The notes: generated by a model not told the origin, from the letters alone. Numbered from the stretch's first letter, positions 1 through 11,240 are shown. The stretch: 64,000 nucleotides of DNA from Haematococcus lacustris (GCA_030144725.1 JASKMD010000031.1:1576712-1640711); one strand, 5' to 3'. Translations and numbers: made by a program.

Positions 1-126
1 CGTTGCCATCATGCTTTGCATTTGGAGTGTTGCAGTGCGTGCTGACACATCAACTTCCCAACGGTCAGTCCGCTCTGCGCCCAGTCCGGCGGAGTAACGC
101 TGGCATCGCGCTCGCTCCTGTTGTAG

Positions 127-2499
127 GGTAAAGCGGTGCTGGTCTGGGAGGTAGTGCGACCCGGCCCTGCCTCAAGCCCCGCGGACCTGGCCCGCTTGGC
201 CCGACAGTACGTGTCGCTGGGCGCGGACGCGCTGGCCGTACGCACGGATGCCGCGGATTCGCCCTCGGCGCTGGCGGACCTGTGGGCGGTGACCCAGGCG
301 GTGAAAGTGCCGGTGCTGGCGCGCGACTGGTGAGCGGGGGTGTTGCCGCTGCCTCCTCGACAAGCTAGCAGGCCGGCTTAACGGGGTGGGCAGGGGGGAT
401 GTCAATGCATTGCAGGGCTCAGGAAAGGCGCAACTCTCTCCAAGTCTGCTGTCTGAGTGTTTTACTATATAGAATGGTGCATCAAGGAGCCCAGCAGGTC
501 AGGTGCTGAGCCACACCCTAACTGTCATCTTGTCCCTCCACAGGTCTCTCTTCCTCCCCTCACCCTCGCACCTTCTCCAGTGCCAGTTTGCAGTCACAGG
601 CCTTTGCTGCGACGCCCATGCCTGCCTGCCTGTCAGCCTGCCTGCCTGCCTGCCTGTTTGATGTGACGCAGGGTGATCCACCCACTGCAAGTGGTGGACG
701 CCAAGGAAGCCGGGGCTGCGGGTGTGCTGGGCGTCATCCACCAGGTACACCACCAGGGTCAGCTGCTTCCCACATACCCTCACATTGCCCTTGAGGCACA
801 TGACCTGCAGTATGTATGCCGTATGACTTGCTGTATGACATAATGTCACAGGCCAAGCTGTCACGGGAAATTGGGTGCAATGGTCACAGGAATATTGGAC
901 GTTATATAATATACTTGACTTTTTCTCACTACCCTCTACACGCATGACATATGCTCCTCCTCGGCCTTGCTACCGCCAAGGGCAGGCCACTCACAGTGCC
1001 ATATTCTAACCCCACTCTGCCTTCTGACCATCACACCAGACAAAACCTCCCCCACCCATCCACTCAGCCTGAGCTGCTGTGCCTTGATGACATGAGGCGA
1101 CATGGCTGGGGCAGGCAACATGTGTGCACTTGTTTGGACATGGGCCTGCAGCAACAGCAGCAGCAGCAGTAGCAGCTGCAGCTGCAGCATGCCTCGTCTC
1201 TGCCCACACCTTGCACCTTGGTCATGGCCGGCATGGTTGACTGTGGGCATTGCATGCAGGTCAATGGCCGTGGCACTGCAGTCTTATCAAGCTTCTCAGC
1301 TGCACTGGGACTGGTGGGTGGCTGTGGCAAAGGGCCTCCCTGCGCTTTCAGCTCCAGTGGAAGCATGGTGGCATGCATGCGCCCTGAGCTGTCATGCAGG
1401 CAATGACGAGGGTGTGACGCCAGGCTCGCATGTGTGACCTGCGGTGCAGGATGCCCCAGTGGAGGTGGTCAACGCACAGGAGGTGGACTTGTTGTCACGC
1501 GCCGGTGTTGCATTCTTTGGCATCAACCTCAGCATAGGTGGGTCAGTGGGACCGCCGCCCCAGGGGCTATGAGAGCAAGTGGAAGGGAACTGTGTATGCA
1601 GGCATGAGGGGCACTTAGCAATGCAGCTCCAGTGGAGTCAATGGGTATTTCAGGAGTCTGAGCCAAAGCATGACACTTCTCTTATGAATCTAGGACCTCC
1701 CGGTTTCATGGCTGGCAAGCTTCCTGACCTCCAGTGCCTGGTCGTGCTCACTCTGGGTCTTCCTAGGGGCCCTCTACCTCTAGCTGTGCCGCTGGCATGC
1801 CCCTAGCTGCCGCCTTGCTCGTACCTGTCTTGTAGCCTGTCTTTTCCTGTACCACCCTGTTTCTAAACTGTTTGCCTGAGTCTTACCAGAGTGGGTCTCA
1901 GCCAAAAGGCCTTTCAAGCACAAGGGGTGCCAGGCTGAGCTGCTAACGGTCATGCAGTCAGCTTGAAGGGTACCTTAAACAGCGGTCTGCCTGCCAGGCT
2001 GTACAACCCCTGGGGTGCCTCGGGACCCCGCTGTGCAGGGCTGTCGCTCCCCATCCCGGGCTTTGCTGAGGACGTTGCACATGGGCTTCTTGGCAGGCTG
2101 CCTTTTGGGGCGGTCAGCCTGGTGGGCGTGAAAACGTGAGTGCTGGCCGCCTGCTGGAACGGGGTGCGGCATGCGGGGTGGGACGACTCGCAGCGCGGAA
2201 AGCGATGCAAGGCGCAACGATCGGGGTCACGCCTGCCTTGCGGAGCAAGTAGTGTTCGCGCTCGGCTTGCACTCTATCCTGCCCCGTCCGCCCACCATCA
2301 CTGCCCGACATGCTGCAGCATTGACGAAGCTCGCACTGCACGACAGTCCGGCGCAGACGCTCTGCTCATCAAGCAGGAGCTCATCGCGGCACACAGCGAT
2401 GCGGCGGCTGCAAAAGAGGCCGCGTCCAACCCTTATGCAATGAGCGGGCTGCGGCGGTTGACAGAGGAGCTGCAATACGTGACCAGCGGGGACGAGTAG
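127..2499 (+). CDS. IGPS-like TIM-barrel protein, six exons seen, 5' end missing
   Basis: Exons 127-329, 672-744, 1260-1313, 1450-1537, 2039-2135 and 2319-2499 join with matching phases and GT-AG borders, ending in TAG. The product follows the indole-3-glycerol phosphate synthase (TrpC) barrel: the strand-1 block (VLVWEVVRP), strand-3 block (PVLARDW), VEVVNAQEV, FFGINLSIG, SLVGVKTIDEA and a C-terminal block near ADALLIKQELIAAH. Aligned by eye to well-studied IGPS, the first Glu, the Glu of VEV and the Asn of GIN are kept. The catalytic Lys of KDF is Arg, the Lys of EVK is Val, the Arg after GIN is Ser and the Glu of AESG is Leu. A tryptophan-pathway enzyme is therefore unlikely and a non-catalytic relative more so. 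The true start lies left of the window or in an unseen exon. Confidence 0.8.
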
Positions 2500-2786
2500 A
2501 CGGGCGTTCGTGACACTTTCAAAGCGAAATGTACGAGTGTACTTGAGCAGGCACTCCATGCGATGCGACACCTTGACACTGGGAGCTTGCTAGCCTTTCA
2601 CTTTTGCTCCGTCGCAGGAGGCCTTGGAATGACGACTTTGAGGGTCTGACCGCAAGCAACGTGGTACATGAGTGATGCAAGCCATCTGAGACAGTTCAAC
2701 ACAAGGATCACACCCTGAGGACCAGCAGGCAAACAAAACTTGTTCAACAAGGAGCAACATGCTTGACTGCGGGTAATCTCACTCAG

Positions 2787-2917
2787 GGTCACCCCGGCCA
2801 TTGGCCATGCCAATCCGTGACAGGCCTGCCGCTCACACCACGCGCTAGTGAAGGGTAGCTGAGACTATCGCGGTAAGTCACGCGCGCTAAATCTCGCGTT
2901 TTAGACTGAAGCCTTGT
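2787..2917 (+). repeat. Left terminal inverted repeat
   Basis: The 131-bp end of the 1,677-bp element. Its reverse complement lies at 4333-4463 with only a few mismatches. Confidence 0.88.
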
Positions 2918-3260
2918 ACTTGATCACCGCCCGCCACCAGCTCGAAACTTGAGATAGCGCAAACAAGCAGCGACCCACCTACAAGAGAAGGGTGGCGAGG
3001 CGCTCCGTGGCGTCCGTAGCAAAGTTCGCACTAAATAGGCAGCCTCGCAGTACTGCGCAGTAGGCCATCGCAGTGTGCCATGTCACCGAGCCATGTCGTT
3101 ACACCACGAGACCGAGTCACGCCACGCTTAGCTGAAACTGTGCAAGTTGGGCGCATGGCACTGTTAATTTTTTGGCCATTGCCTTAACCGGCTTTATCGG
3201 CTCAGTTCGTGCTATTCTGGCTTAGTTGGTGCTGCTGGTCTCAATCGAAAGTGCTTGGCC

Positions 3261-3995
3261 TTACATGTCATCTGCCTCGTCAACCCCCACTTCAGCCAAA
3301 TGATCCTCCTCCATCTCTTGCTCCCACCTCAAATGTTCCAAGATGTCAGCCCTGAGCAATGGCTTCTTCTGCGTTAACCTCTTGCCCTTCCAGCCCAAGC
3401 ACTCCCGTGCATACTCCTTCAACAGATGCACATTCAAGGTCATGTGAGCGCTTGCAATGTGTGGTGCTCGTGCATGCAGAAGCTCCAAGCACTCAGCATC
3501 TTCCTTCTTGTCACTTGCCAGTGTCACACGTCCAAACATGGGTATGCTGCTTAGGGTAGATGCTCCATGACACGTGCACTGCTGTGGCTTGCTGCCCATG
3601 TGCCTCACACACGCACATGCAGTCTCAGACCACATGGGCGCAACCCCATCTGCAGGGAAGAACATTGCATGCATGGCCCGTGACCCAGTGATGGTGCGAA
3701 GCAGCCTGTGGGCATCAGGGTCAAGCTCAGCACACATCTCAACTTCCTCATCCTTGAGCACCAAACACCACCGCCGCTGCACGCTCCCCCTAGTCTGATG
3801 CGCAACACTGGCTGCTAGCTGTGCAGCTGGCACCACACACTCTACATTATGCACACCTGCCAACTGCTCAGCCTTGCACTCTGCACTGAGATCTGGGTGA
3901 TCAGCCAAGACTCTGGCTGCCATGCTGTGCTTGAATACAATAATATAGACCCGCCCAGCTATCAGTGAAAGGTTGAAGGACATGGAAAGGACCAC
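3261..3995 (-). CDS. Unrecognised 244-residue frame inside the inverted-repeat element
   Basis: A single open frame fills the centre of the element and ends in TAA, which also forms a TGTAA volvocine-type polyadenylation word. An internal Met (MAARVLADHPDLSAE, about residue 26) is an alternative start. The middle has several Cys and His residues (ACACVRHMG, QCTCHG), and the C-terminus is acidic (EEDHLAEVGVDEADDM). I do not recognise the family. It could be a truncated transposase, an accessory transposon protein or a captured host exon. Its place between intact inverted repeats is the only clue to its role. Confidence 0.5.
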   Translation of the reverse strand: MVLSMSFNLSLIAGRVYIIVFKHSMAARVLADHPDLSAECKAEQLAGVHNVECVVPAAQLAASVAHQTRGSVQRRWCLVLKDEEVEMCAELDPDAHRLLRTITGSRAMHAMFFPADGVAPMWSETACACVRHMGSKPQQCTCHGASTLSSIPMFGRVTLASDKKEDAECLELLHARAPHIASAHMTLNVHLLKEYARECLGWKGKRLTQKKPLLRADILEHLRWEQEMEEDHLAEVGVDEADDM

Positions 3996-4332
3996 TGGCC
4001 GAAAAGTTCAAGGACTTGAACGAAGCCCCGAAATGATGGGGTCTAGGCTTCAGCAGAGTGCACGGTAGCGAATTAAAGTACACGCACGGTGCTGCTGACA
4101 CCTCAGTGAGATGCTCTGCTTGCTTGGAGGAAGGGTTAGGCAGGTCCCGGCTCAGGTGTCAGATAGGCCCGGGCCAGGTGTCAGGAAGGGCCGGGCCATG
4201 AGGGGTCCCGACCCAACCCAGGGAATCTTGCGCTTCGACCTGCGACCCACGTACGGTCGCACCTTGTTGAGCCCCAGGCTGCAGCGAGCGAGCATGTTCA
4301 CAGTCCGCGGGGATGGCGGGCGGTGTACTGGG

Positions 4333-4463
4333 ACAAGGCTTCAGTCTAAAACGCGAGTTTTAGCGCGCGTGACTTACCGCGATAGTCTCAGCTACCCTTC
4401 ACTAGCGCGTGGTATGAGCGGCAGGCCTGTCACGGATTGGCATGGCCAATGGCCGGGGTGACC
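4333..4463 (-). repeat. Right terminal inverted repeat
   Basis: Reverse complement of 2787-2917, ending in GGTGACC next to the TCAG duplication. Confidence 0.88.
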
Positions 4464-6689
4464 TCAGCTACTACAAACAAGTTGTGGTAGCCTCGGTCGC
4501 ACCCTTGATGACTGCAAACCCCACACCGATGGCACGTTCCTGGGGCAAACCCCCTGACCACTGGGCATCTCATCAAAACTAACAGCTTAATGCTTGAAAG
4601 GCTAACAGCCTGTGCAAACTACTAGGGCTAACGCATTGTTGCGGGCCCGACCATCAATGCCCCGCCGGTACTCTGCAGCCCGGTGCAGCCGTTGCCTGAC
4701 CTTGGGCAGCCGGTCATTGACCAGCTTGTAGCGCTGCTGGTACTCCTTGCCAACGGGGGGCAGGGCCTTCAGGTCAGTCCATCCTTGATGGCCTGGGTCA
4801 CACCGGGGTCCACCCCCACTGCTATGTGGGTGTCTGGGCTGTAGTCACTCGTGGCTGTGAGCTCACGCCCTATGAAGGGCAGCTCCACTGACTCATGGAC
4901 TGCCTGGCTGCGCACAAAGTGAACACTAATGCTAATCCCATCCGTCTCCACCCTACGGGCAAAGTCCCACCCACTGTTCTGCAGCTGGCTGTACTGGATA
5001 AACCGCTGCCAATGCTCTCCCCAATGCGCTGGAAGTTGAGGCACGGGTTGGTGTCCCGATCCAGCCACCTGCCCCATGGGGGGGCCTGGGGTCGTGGCAT
5101 TGGGCCAGGTGGGGGCTGGGCAGGGGGCTGGTCCTGGGCAGGGGGAGGGGGAGGGGGGTCCTGGGCAGGGGCAGGGGGGTCCTGGGCAGGTGGCTTATGG
5201 GCAAGGAGGGCCTGGGCAAGGGGGGCTGGGTGAGGGGGAGGGGGAGGGGGGTTGGGCGGCACCTCATGGCACCACTTCAGGCCACGCACACACTTAGCGA
5301 TGACAAAGTGCCTGGCCCGCACCCCCACCATAGGGAGCATGGTGAAGGGGCGCGGGCAGGTGCGCGGGAAGGTGCGAGGGCGGCGGCTGTTGCCATGGGG
5401 TTTGGCATGGGGGGCTGTCTGCCGGGCCTCTAGGCTGCGGTTCAGAAACAAGACGTACCGCACCCTGTTCTCTATGGGCAACCAGCCTGCACCCCCCTTC
5501 CCTATCGAGTCTACTCCCGCCTCCCACTCAGCCGGCATCCCCAGCAGCCCCCTGTGCCAGATTACCTCTTCCCGCCACCCATCCTGCCGTAGCACACTAT
5601 TGGGTGGCAAACGCCACTTGTGCTCCCAGTCTGGCTGGCTGTAGTCAAGCCTACCTAGCACCAGTTGAGGGAAGTGCTTCCGTGCCTCCTTGCTAAACCC
5701 CCCCGCCACCACCCCGACTGCCTTGGCCCACCAGCTGATGAAGCGCTGCGGATGCCGGTAGTACTCCGTGATGCTTGTGATGATTGTGGTTGCGTTGGCG
5801 TAAAGGGAGTTGTTGTCGCCTTGCACGTGCACCTGGTCCAGCTCCTGAAGCTTGGCAACTGGCCACGCACTGCTGGGCTGCTCAAACATGGCCACCTCAC
5901 CGGGCAGCAGCCTGATGCGGCTGTGGTGGGGGCCACGCATGAGGTGCTCCTGCACACTGGCCTTGGTGAGCAGGTCCAGGGCAGCCTTGATCTGTGGCAG
6001 CAGGTTGGGGTCCTCGATGTCCAGCTGAACTGGGGGAGGCAGCTGGACTGAGGCGGCGGCTGTGCGGGGGGAGCTGCGTGTGGGGAGGCGGGGGTGAGAG
6101 TAGGGAGGGCAGGCTGGGTCAGGTTGGGGAGGGGGCCATGGGGCTGGACCTGCTGCTGGGAAGCCTGGTGTGGGCTGGCCTAGGAAAGACTGGAGTAGCA
6201 TGGTCAGCGACATGACCGCTGCCAGGCAACACTGCATGCTGCCCATGGTCATGCGCTGGTTGACCTGTGCCACAACTGCATCGACTTGAGCTGGGCTGAG
6301 GTCAGGCCGCGCTGCCTCCACAAGGCCGCGAAAGGCTGCCTTGATAACCTGTCGCCGCTCTGCAATCACTTCCTGCTCACCCTGTCCCTGCCCCTCATCC
6401 TCTTGCTGCCCACTGCCACTGGCACCTGCATTACATGGAGTCGCAATGTCGCGTGGTACGCTTGCGTTTCCTTTTCGGCGGCATCACAGGAATCCAGCAA
6501 CACCATCCAAGCGGAGAGGCCGTGCTGGAGGGCGCATCAGGTCGCCATCCATTCGATTAGGGCGAAAATTCCATTACAATGTATCCATTACTCCATATCC
6601 GTTCTATACTTAGTTGTCCCAGGCGGGGTCAGGGGCTCCAGGCCTTGTACCAGGCTGGCGGGCTGCGTTGCGTGGCCGGGCTGCCTGAG

Positions 6690-8005
6690 GACCAGCAGAC
6701 CAGAAGCTCCCATTGCACAAGCCGCCCAAGTCATTGACTTGGCGAGCGGCCACCGTCTGGGGCTAGCTTAGATGGCCTGGGCTGCTTTGTGAGCAGTGTA
6801 AACGTCACTGGTTCACACCCACTAGTCTGACTACCTCTGTGGTCAACACTGCCCGAGTCTTGCACACTGTATGGAACCTAGGCGACCTATGGTCCCTCGG
6901 CCCAATATAGGAGCAACAACCCGCTCTCCTACCCACATGCAGCTGGGTCGCGCCGCCTAGCCTGCTGAGCAAACGCCACGTTCTCCTGCCTGGCAGCGTG
7001 TAAAGATTCGCCATCCTCCACACCCTCACAGCCCTAACCCCTAGTAGGGGAGGGCGACCAAGCTGCCTCACTGCTGGCGGCTTGAGCCATGGAAACCGGC
7101 AGCACTGCACCAAGATGCTTGCATGACCAGCTTCAGGCTGCCCGAGCTCCCAAGGTGTGTGGTCATGGCCACCATCATCGATACCACTTGACCAGGTTGG
7201 GTGTGAGGTCGTCATTGAGACCCATGTCCCTCAACTGCTTGGTGACGGCTGGCGGTGCGTACAGGTCCTCCTCATCACCTATGACGCCGTCAATGAGGCC
7301 TGCAGACACGAGCAGACACACATGCCATGTGGTTGGCTGCCTGGCCTGACCTGAGGCTCACAGCTCCTGAATGGGTGCCATTCTTGTTGCTTGACACTGC
7401 ACTGGCACCAGCATGATGTCGTGGCTGGGTCTGCAAGCTGTGGCGGGTGTGGTGGGTGCACCCAGAAGCTGTTCTGCCCTGATCCAGTACCCTCAACATT
7501 TCTCTGTTTCACGCCTTTAAGTCGAGACACAGATCAATTTGGGAGACAGCCAGCTTGGGCTGGTGACAGGAAGAGAAGTACAGTGCAGTTTGAGGGGTGA
7601 CATGTATCGAGCAGGTGAGCCACGTCCCCATCCACTGGTTTCCCCTGCAACGTGCTGCTCCACTGAGAAATGACTGCGTGTGGGCACCTTCACACGCACA
7701 GCTGCTGCACCTCCCATGCTGGCGGGCAAGACAACCCATTGCGGTGCCCAGCAGTGCATGGCTTCACCCTCCCACAGCGCCTGGCTGCCCACCTTGCTGC
7801 ACTGCGATCTCTGGCGTCATGAAAAAGTCCCTGTTGGTGTTCTCCTCCACCTCGTCCTGGTCCATGCCGGTGAACTCCATGTAGTACCTGGCCGACAGCT
7901 GCGGCACCACACAGGGCATGGCGCACAGCACGGCGTGCAGCAGGGTGCAGCCATGCACCACGCACCAGGCACCAGGCAGTGGCCAGTGGGCTGTGAGGTG
8001 CACTG
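6690..8005. repeat. Duplicated block, first copy (ClpR 3' region)
   Basis: This block matches 16886-18215 almost continuously, including a non-coding 3' flank, two ClpR-like exons and the intron between them. It stops at the run of N. Coding differences seen are synonymous, while the intron and flank carry substitutions and small indels. Confidence 0.9.
7175..7898 (-). CDS. ClpR-like gene, partial first copy (last two exons)
   Basis: Exons 7793-7898 and 7175-7299 encode the C-terminal part of the ClpP-family protein described at 17369-20939 (LSARYYMEFTGMDQDEVEEN, then GLIDGVIGDEEDLYAPPAV, ending in TGA at 7175-7177). Splice sites and phases match the full copy. The differences I could find in these exons are silent, so both copies look selected. 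Upstream exons are lost at the run of N that begins at 8006. It is best explained as the other haplotype of the same gene. Confidence 0.85.
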
Positions 8006-8505
8006 NNNNNNNNNNNNNNNNNNNNNNNNNNNNNNNNNNNNNNNNNNNNNNNNNNNNNNNNNNNNNNNNNNNNNNNNNNNNNNNNNNNNNNNNNNNNNNN
8101 NNNNNNNNNNNNNNNNNNNNNNNNNNNNNNNNNNNNNNNNNNNNNNNNNNNNNNNNNNNNNNNNNNNNNNNNNNNNNNNNNNNNNNNNNNNNNNNNNNNN
8201 NNNNNNNNNNNNNNNNNNNNNNNNNNNNNNNNNNNNNNNNNNNNNNNNNNNNNNNNNNNNNNNNNNNNNNNNNNNNNNNNNNNNNNNNNNNNNNNNNNNN
8301 NNNNNNNNNNNNNNNNNNNNNNNNNNNNNNNNNNNNNNNNNNNNNNNNNNNNNNNNNNNNNNNNNNNNNNNNNNNNNNNNNNNNNNNNNNNNNNNNNNNN
8401 NNNNNNNNNNNNNNNNNNNNNNNNNNNNNNNNNNNNNNNNNNNNNNNNNNNNNNNNNNNNNNNNNNNNNNNNNNNNNNNNNNNNNNNNNNNNNNNNNNNN
8501 NNNNN
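8006..8505. other. 500-base assembly gap
   Basis: Exactly 500 N. The left side ends in the intron before the ClpR exon at 7793-7898. The right side begins in the last intron of a second IGPS-like copy. Translations across it have no meaning. Confidence 0.99.
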
Positions 8506-8644
8506 GACTCGCAACGCGGAAAGCGATGTAAGGCGCAACGAGCGGGTTGACGCCTGTCTTGCGGAGCGAGTAGTGTTCGCGCTCAACTCGCACTCGACCC
8601 TGCCCCGCCCGCCCACCATCACTGCCCGACATGCTGCCCCGCAG

Positions 8645-8825
8645 CATTGACGAAGCTCGCACTGCACGGCAGTCCGGCGCAGACGCTCTGCTCATCAAGC
8701 AGGAGCTCATCGCGGCACACAGCGATGCGGCGGCTGCAAAAGAGGCCGCGTCCAACCCTTTTGCAATGAGCGGGCTGCGTCGGTTGACAGAGGAGCTGCA
8801 ATACGTGACCAGCGGGGACGAGTAG
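8645..8825 (+). CDS. IGPS-like gene, second copy, last exon only
   Basis: This exon repeats 2319-2499, from IDEARTARQSGADALLIKQE to the TAG. One visible protein difference is NPF for NPY. The flanking intron (from 8506) and about 190 bp of 3' flank also match the first copy with scattered substitutions. Earlier exons are hidden by or lost at the gap. Confidence 0.82.
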
Positions 8826-9019
8826 ACAAGCTATCGTGACACCCTCAAAACCGAAACGTACGAGTGTACTTGAGCAGGCACTCCATGCGATGCGACACCT
8901 TGGCACTGGGAGCTTGCTAGCCTTTCACTTTTGCTCCGTCGCAGGAGGCCCTGAAATGATTACTTTAAGTGTCTGACCACAAGTAACGCGGCACATGAGT
9001 GATGCAAGCCATCTGAGAC

Positions 9020-10294
9020 TCAGGTGTCCCCAACTAACAGAAAACCTACCCCTGGTAATCAAAACGACGCCGCGTCTCAGTCACGTGGTCTCTAATCATG
9101 CTACGCACATCCCGGGATAGTGCACTCTGTCAGCTACGGGGTGAAGCGTGTTTCATTAATTCCCGTGCATTGTGCTAAGCGCAATGGCGGCTCAAATCTT
9201 AACATTCAAATTCATGCATGTATTGCTCATGCGGGCCTCGCCGCGACCGACCGACGCGACCGACGTGGCCCAGTAGCCCCTGCAAACAGTCAGGGACAGT
9301 CGCCGCAGTAAAAACGGTCATCACGGCATGCCAAACAGATGCAAACTGAGCAGTACAACATGTGACAACGCCCCTCCACCCATGCTCGGAGATATACAAG
9401 GCTGCTGCGATGCTTGACCCCTTCGAGAGCAGTACTGATGACTTGGCCTCAACAAAACCTCACAAGGTGTGTAGGCCATTGCTTTGTTACCTTGCTGGGC
9501 AGGTTGGGGCCGATCCCTCACGCCCGCCTTGCGCTTGCGTGTCGAGCTCGTGTTCATCTCCGTTGTTGTCCCCTGCTGCTCTTCAGGTGCACTCGGGCTG
9601 CACTAGCACCTGCTGCCAGCTGCTGCCCTGGGTGGGGGTGGGAGGGGGTGGGAGGGGGTGGGGCTGGGGCTGGGAGGGGGTGGGGCTGCCAGGGGGTGGT
9701 CCGGTTGGGCTAGTCAGCACTGCAAGGCAAAGTTAGGTCACGCCAAAGTATGTTCCCACAAGCCTACTCAATGAAATGACGTGCTTTCTTCTCCAGCAGC
9801 TGTGACGTTGAGTAAGGAACAGAGTTACTGATCAAAAGTCTGAAAAATCGCAATGGTCAGCTCACAACATACTACTTTGTGGATGGGGGTCCCTTTTCTG
9901 CGTGACTGGCTAGAGAGGAACGCACATTCTCCGCGTTTCTTGCAATGTCGATCAGTAACTTGCCCCTCGACGGTCTTCCGACGCCGCCTGCACCAATGAA
10001 AGGCTCGCGGAGCAAGCCTGGCGGGCTGAACATTGATTGTACTTCAGGCTCGATGCCAAGCGCAGTTCGCTCATTGGTGCCGCTACTCACCACTAGAACA
10101 ATCGATAGTGAGCAGCTGAGGTGTGTCCGCGCTCGCTTGCGCCGGCATGGACTCTGATGCAAGGATTAACGCGCCGCTTGCCAGTAGATGCGGAGTAATT
10201 CGCAGGTGCCAATGCAACAAACGCTATCGCAATCGGTGCACTTTGTAGCGAGTACTTGCATGAAGATTACCAACCCCATGTTGGGGACTCCTGA
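9020..10294. mobile_element. 1,275-bp DNA transposon with 15-bp inverted ends
   Basis: The ends are TCAGGTGTCCCCAAC (9020-9034) and the inverted match at 10280-10294, 14 of 15 identical. CTGAGAC flanks both sides (9013-9019, 10295-10301), a 7-bp target duplication. The first version of the locus (about 2675-2690) lacks the element, which gives the empty site. No transposase was recognised. The longest frame (9872-10162, minus) is short. Probably a non-autonomous element. Confidence 0.8.
9627..9707 (+). repeat. G-rich minisatellite
   Basis: Imperfect repeats of GGGGGTGGGA and GGGGCTGG within the 1,275-bp transposon. Runs of three or more G recur often enough for G-quadruplex formation. Confidence 0.7.
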
Positions 10295-10301
10295 CTGAGA
10301 C

Positions 10302-11240
10302 AGTTCACCACAAGGATCGCACCCTGAGGACCAGCAGGCAAACAAAACTTGTTCAACAAGGAGCAACATGCTTGACTGCGGGTAATCTCACTCAGCTACT
10401 ACAAACAAGTTGTGGTAGCCTCGGTCGCACCCTTGATGACTGTTAACCCCACACCGATGGCACGTTCCTGGGGCAAACCCCCTGACCACTGGGCACCTCA
10501 CCAAAACTAACAGCTGAACGCTTGAAAGGCTAACAGCCTGTGCAAACTACTAGGGCCTACGCATTGTTGCGGGCCCGACCATCAATGCCTCGCCGGTATT
10601 CTGCAGCCCGGTGCAGCCTCTGCCTGACCTTGGGCAGCCGGTCATTGACCAGCTTGTAGCCCTGCTGGTACTCCTTGCCAACGGGGGGCAGGGCCTTCAG
10701 GTCAGCGCTGCATGCTCTCCCCAATGCGCTGGAAGTTGAGGCACGGGTTGGTGTCCCGGTCCAGCCACCTGCCCCATGGGGGGGCCTGAGGTGGTGGGAC
10801 TGGGTCAGGTGGGGGCTGGGCAGGGGGCTGTTCCTGGGCAGGGGGAGGTGGAGGGGGGTCCTGGGCTGGGGGAGGGTGTGGGGGGTACCTGCAGGGGTCA
10901 CCTGCATTACATGGGACGGCACAGCACATGCCAACGGAGTCGTAATGTCGCGTGGACCACATTGTGTCGCGTCGTGAGGAGGGCCTAGCCCTTCGTCGAG
11001 CTTAGTGGCTTACCGGCTGCACTCTGTGCGGGGAAGACGGGGCGCTTGCGTTTCCTTTTCCTTTTCGGCGGCATCACAGGGACCGAGTAACACTATCCAA
11101 GCGGAGTGGTCGTGCTAGGGGGTGCATCAGGTCGCCATCCAACCGGAGTGCCGGCAACCGGAGTGGGGCGGAAATGAGATCCATCACACAATCATTACTT
11201 ATTGAGGGTGTGCAGGCAAGTTTCATTACCATGAGCACCA
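10302..11240 (-). mobile_element. Fanzor family 1, copy B, internally deleted
   Basis: It sits at the same flank as copy A. The first coding exon (11074-11014) reads MPPKRKRKRKRPVFPAQSAA, a strong NLS, with donor GTAAGCC and an acceptor just before 10901. After the acceptor the sequence jumps straight to the proline-rich linker. RuvC-III (GRWLDRDTNPCLNFQRIGES) lies at 10733-10792, and the tail DLKALPPVGKEYQQGYKLVN at about 10640-10705. The N-terminal domain, RuvC-I and RuvC-II are deleted, so this copy cannot encode a nuclease. The 3' flank (10302-10560) is conserved with copies at 4464 and 49780. It gives the clearest view of the 5' exon and intron. Confidence 0.72.

Larger units (their letters stand above)
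2787..4463. mobile_element. DNA transposon with 131-bp terminal inverted repeats
   Basis: The left end (2787-2917) and right end (4333-4463) are near-perfect inverted copies starting GGTCACCCCGGCC. The flanks repeat TCAG (2783-2786 and 4464-4467). The uninterrupted sequence at 10381-10400 shows the empty site, so a 4-bp target duplication is supported. It is inserted in the 3' flank of Fanzor copy A. It carries one minus-strand reading frame (3261-3995). No transposase motif is recognised, so it may be non-autonomous. Confidence 0.85.
2686..6620 (-). mobile_element. Fanzor family 1, copy A, rearranged and interrupted
   Basis: A Fanzor (eukaryotic TnpB-like) relic on the minus strand, split by the inverted-repeat element at 2787-4463. 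It starts at ATG 6484-6482 with a basic NLS (MPPKRKRKR); the intron after it seems shortened. A long open frame follows (6369-4870) with an N-terminal domain and a proline-rich linker. The RuvC-III motif (WLDRDTNPCLNFQRIGES) lies at 5032-5077. The TDGISISVHF block and the RuvC-I motif (VGVDPGVTQ, 4801-4817) come after it, and then the C-terminal tail with LPPVGKEYQQ (about 4630-4775). RuvC-III thus precedes RuvC-I, the reverse of the family order. I see no RuvC-II VDE block. The frame breaks near 5000 and near 4770. The 3' flank (4464-4620) matches copy B and the copy at 49780. This is a dead, shuffled copy. Confidence 0.7.

Noticed and set aside
4870..6369. The 499-residue minus frame as an intact host gene
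   Set aside because: Its motifs and relatives in the window show it is a rearranged Fanzor copy with RuvC blocks out of order.
7680..8755. Frames of 200-325 residues across 8006-8505
   Set aside because: Most of each is N, so they have no sequence support.
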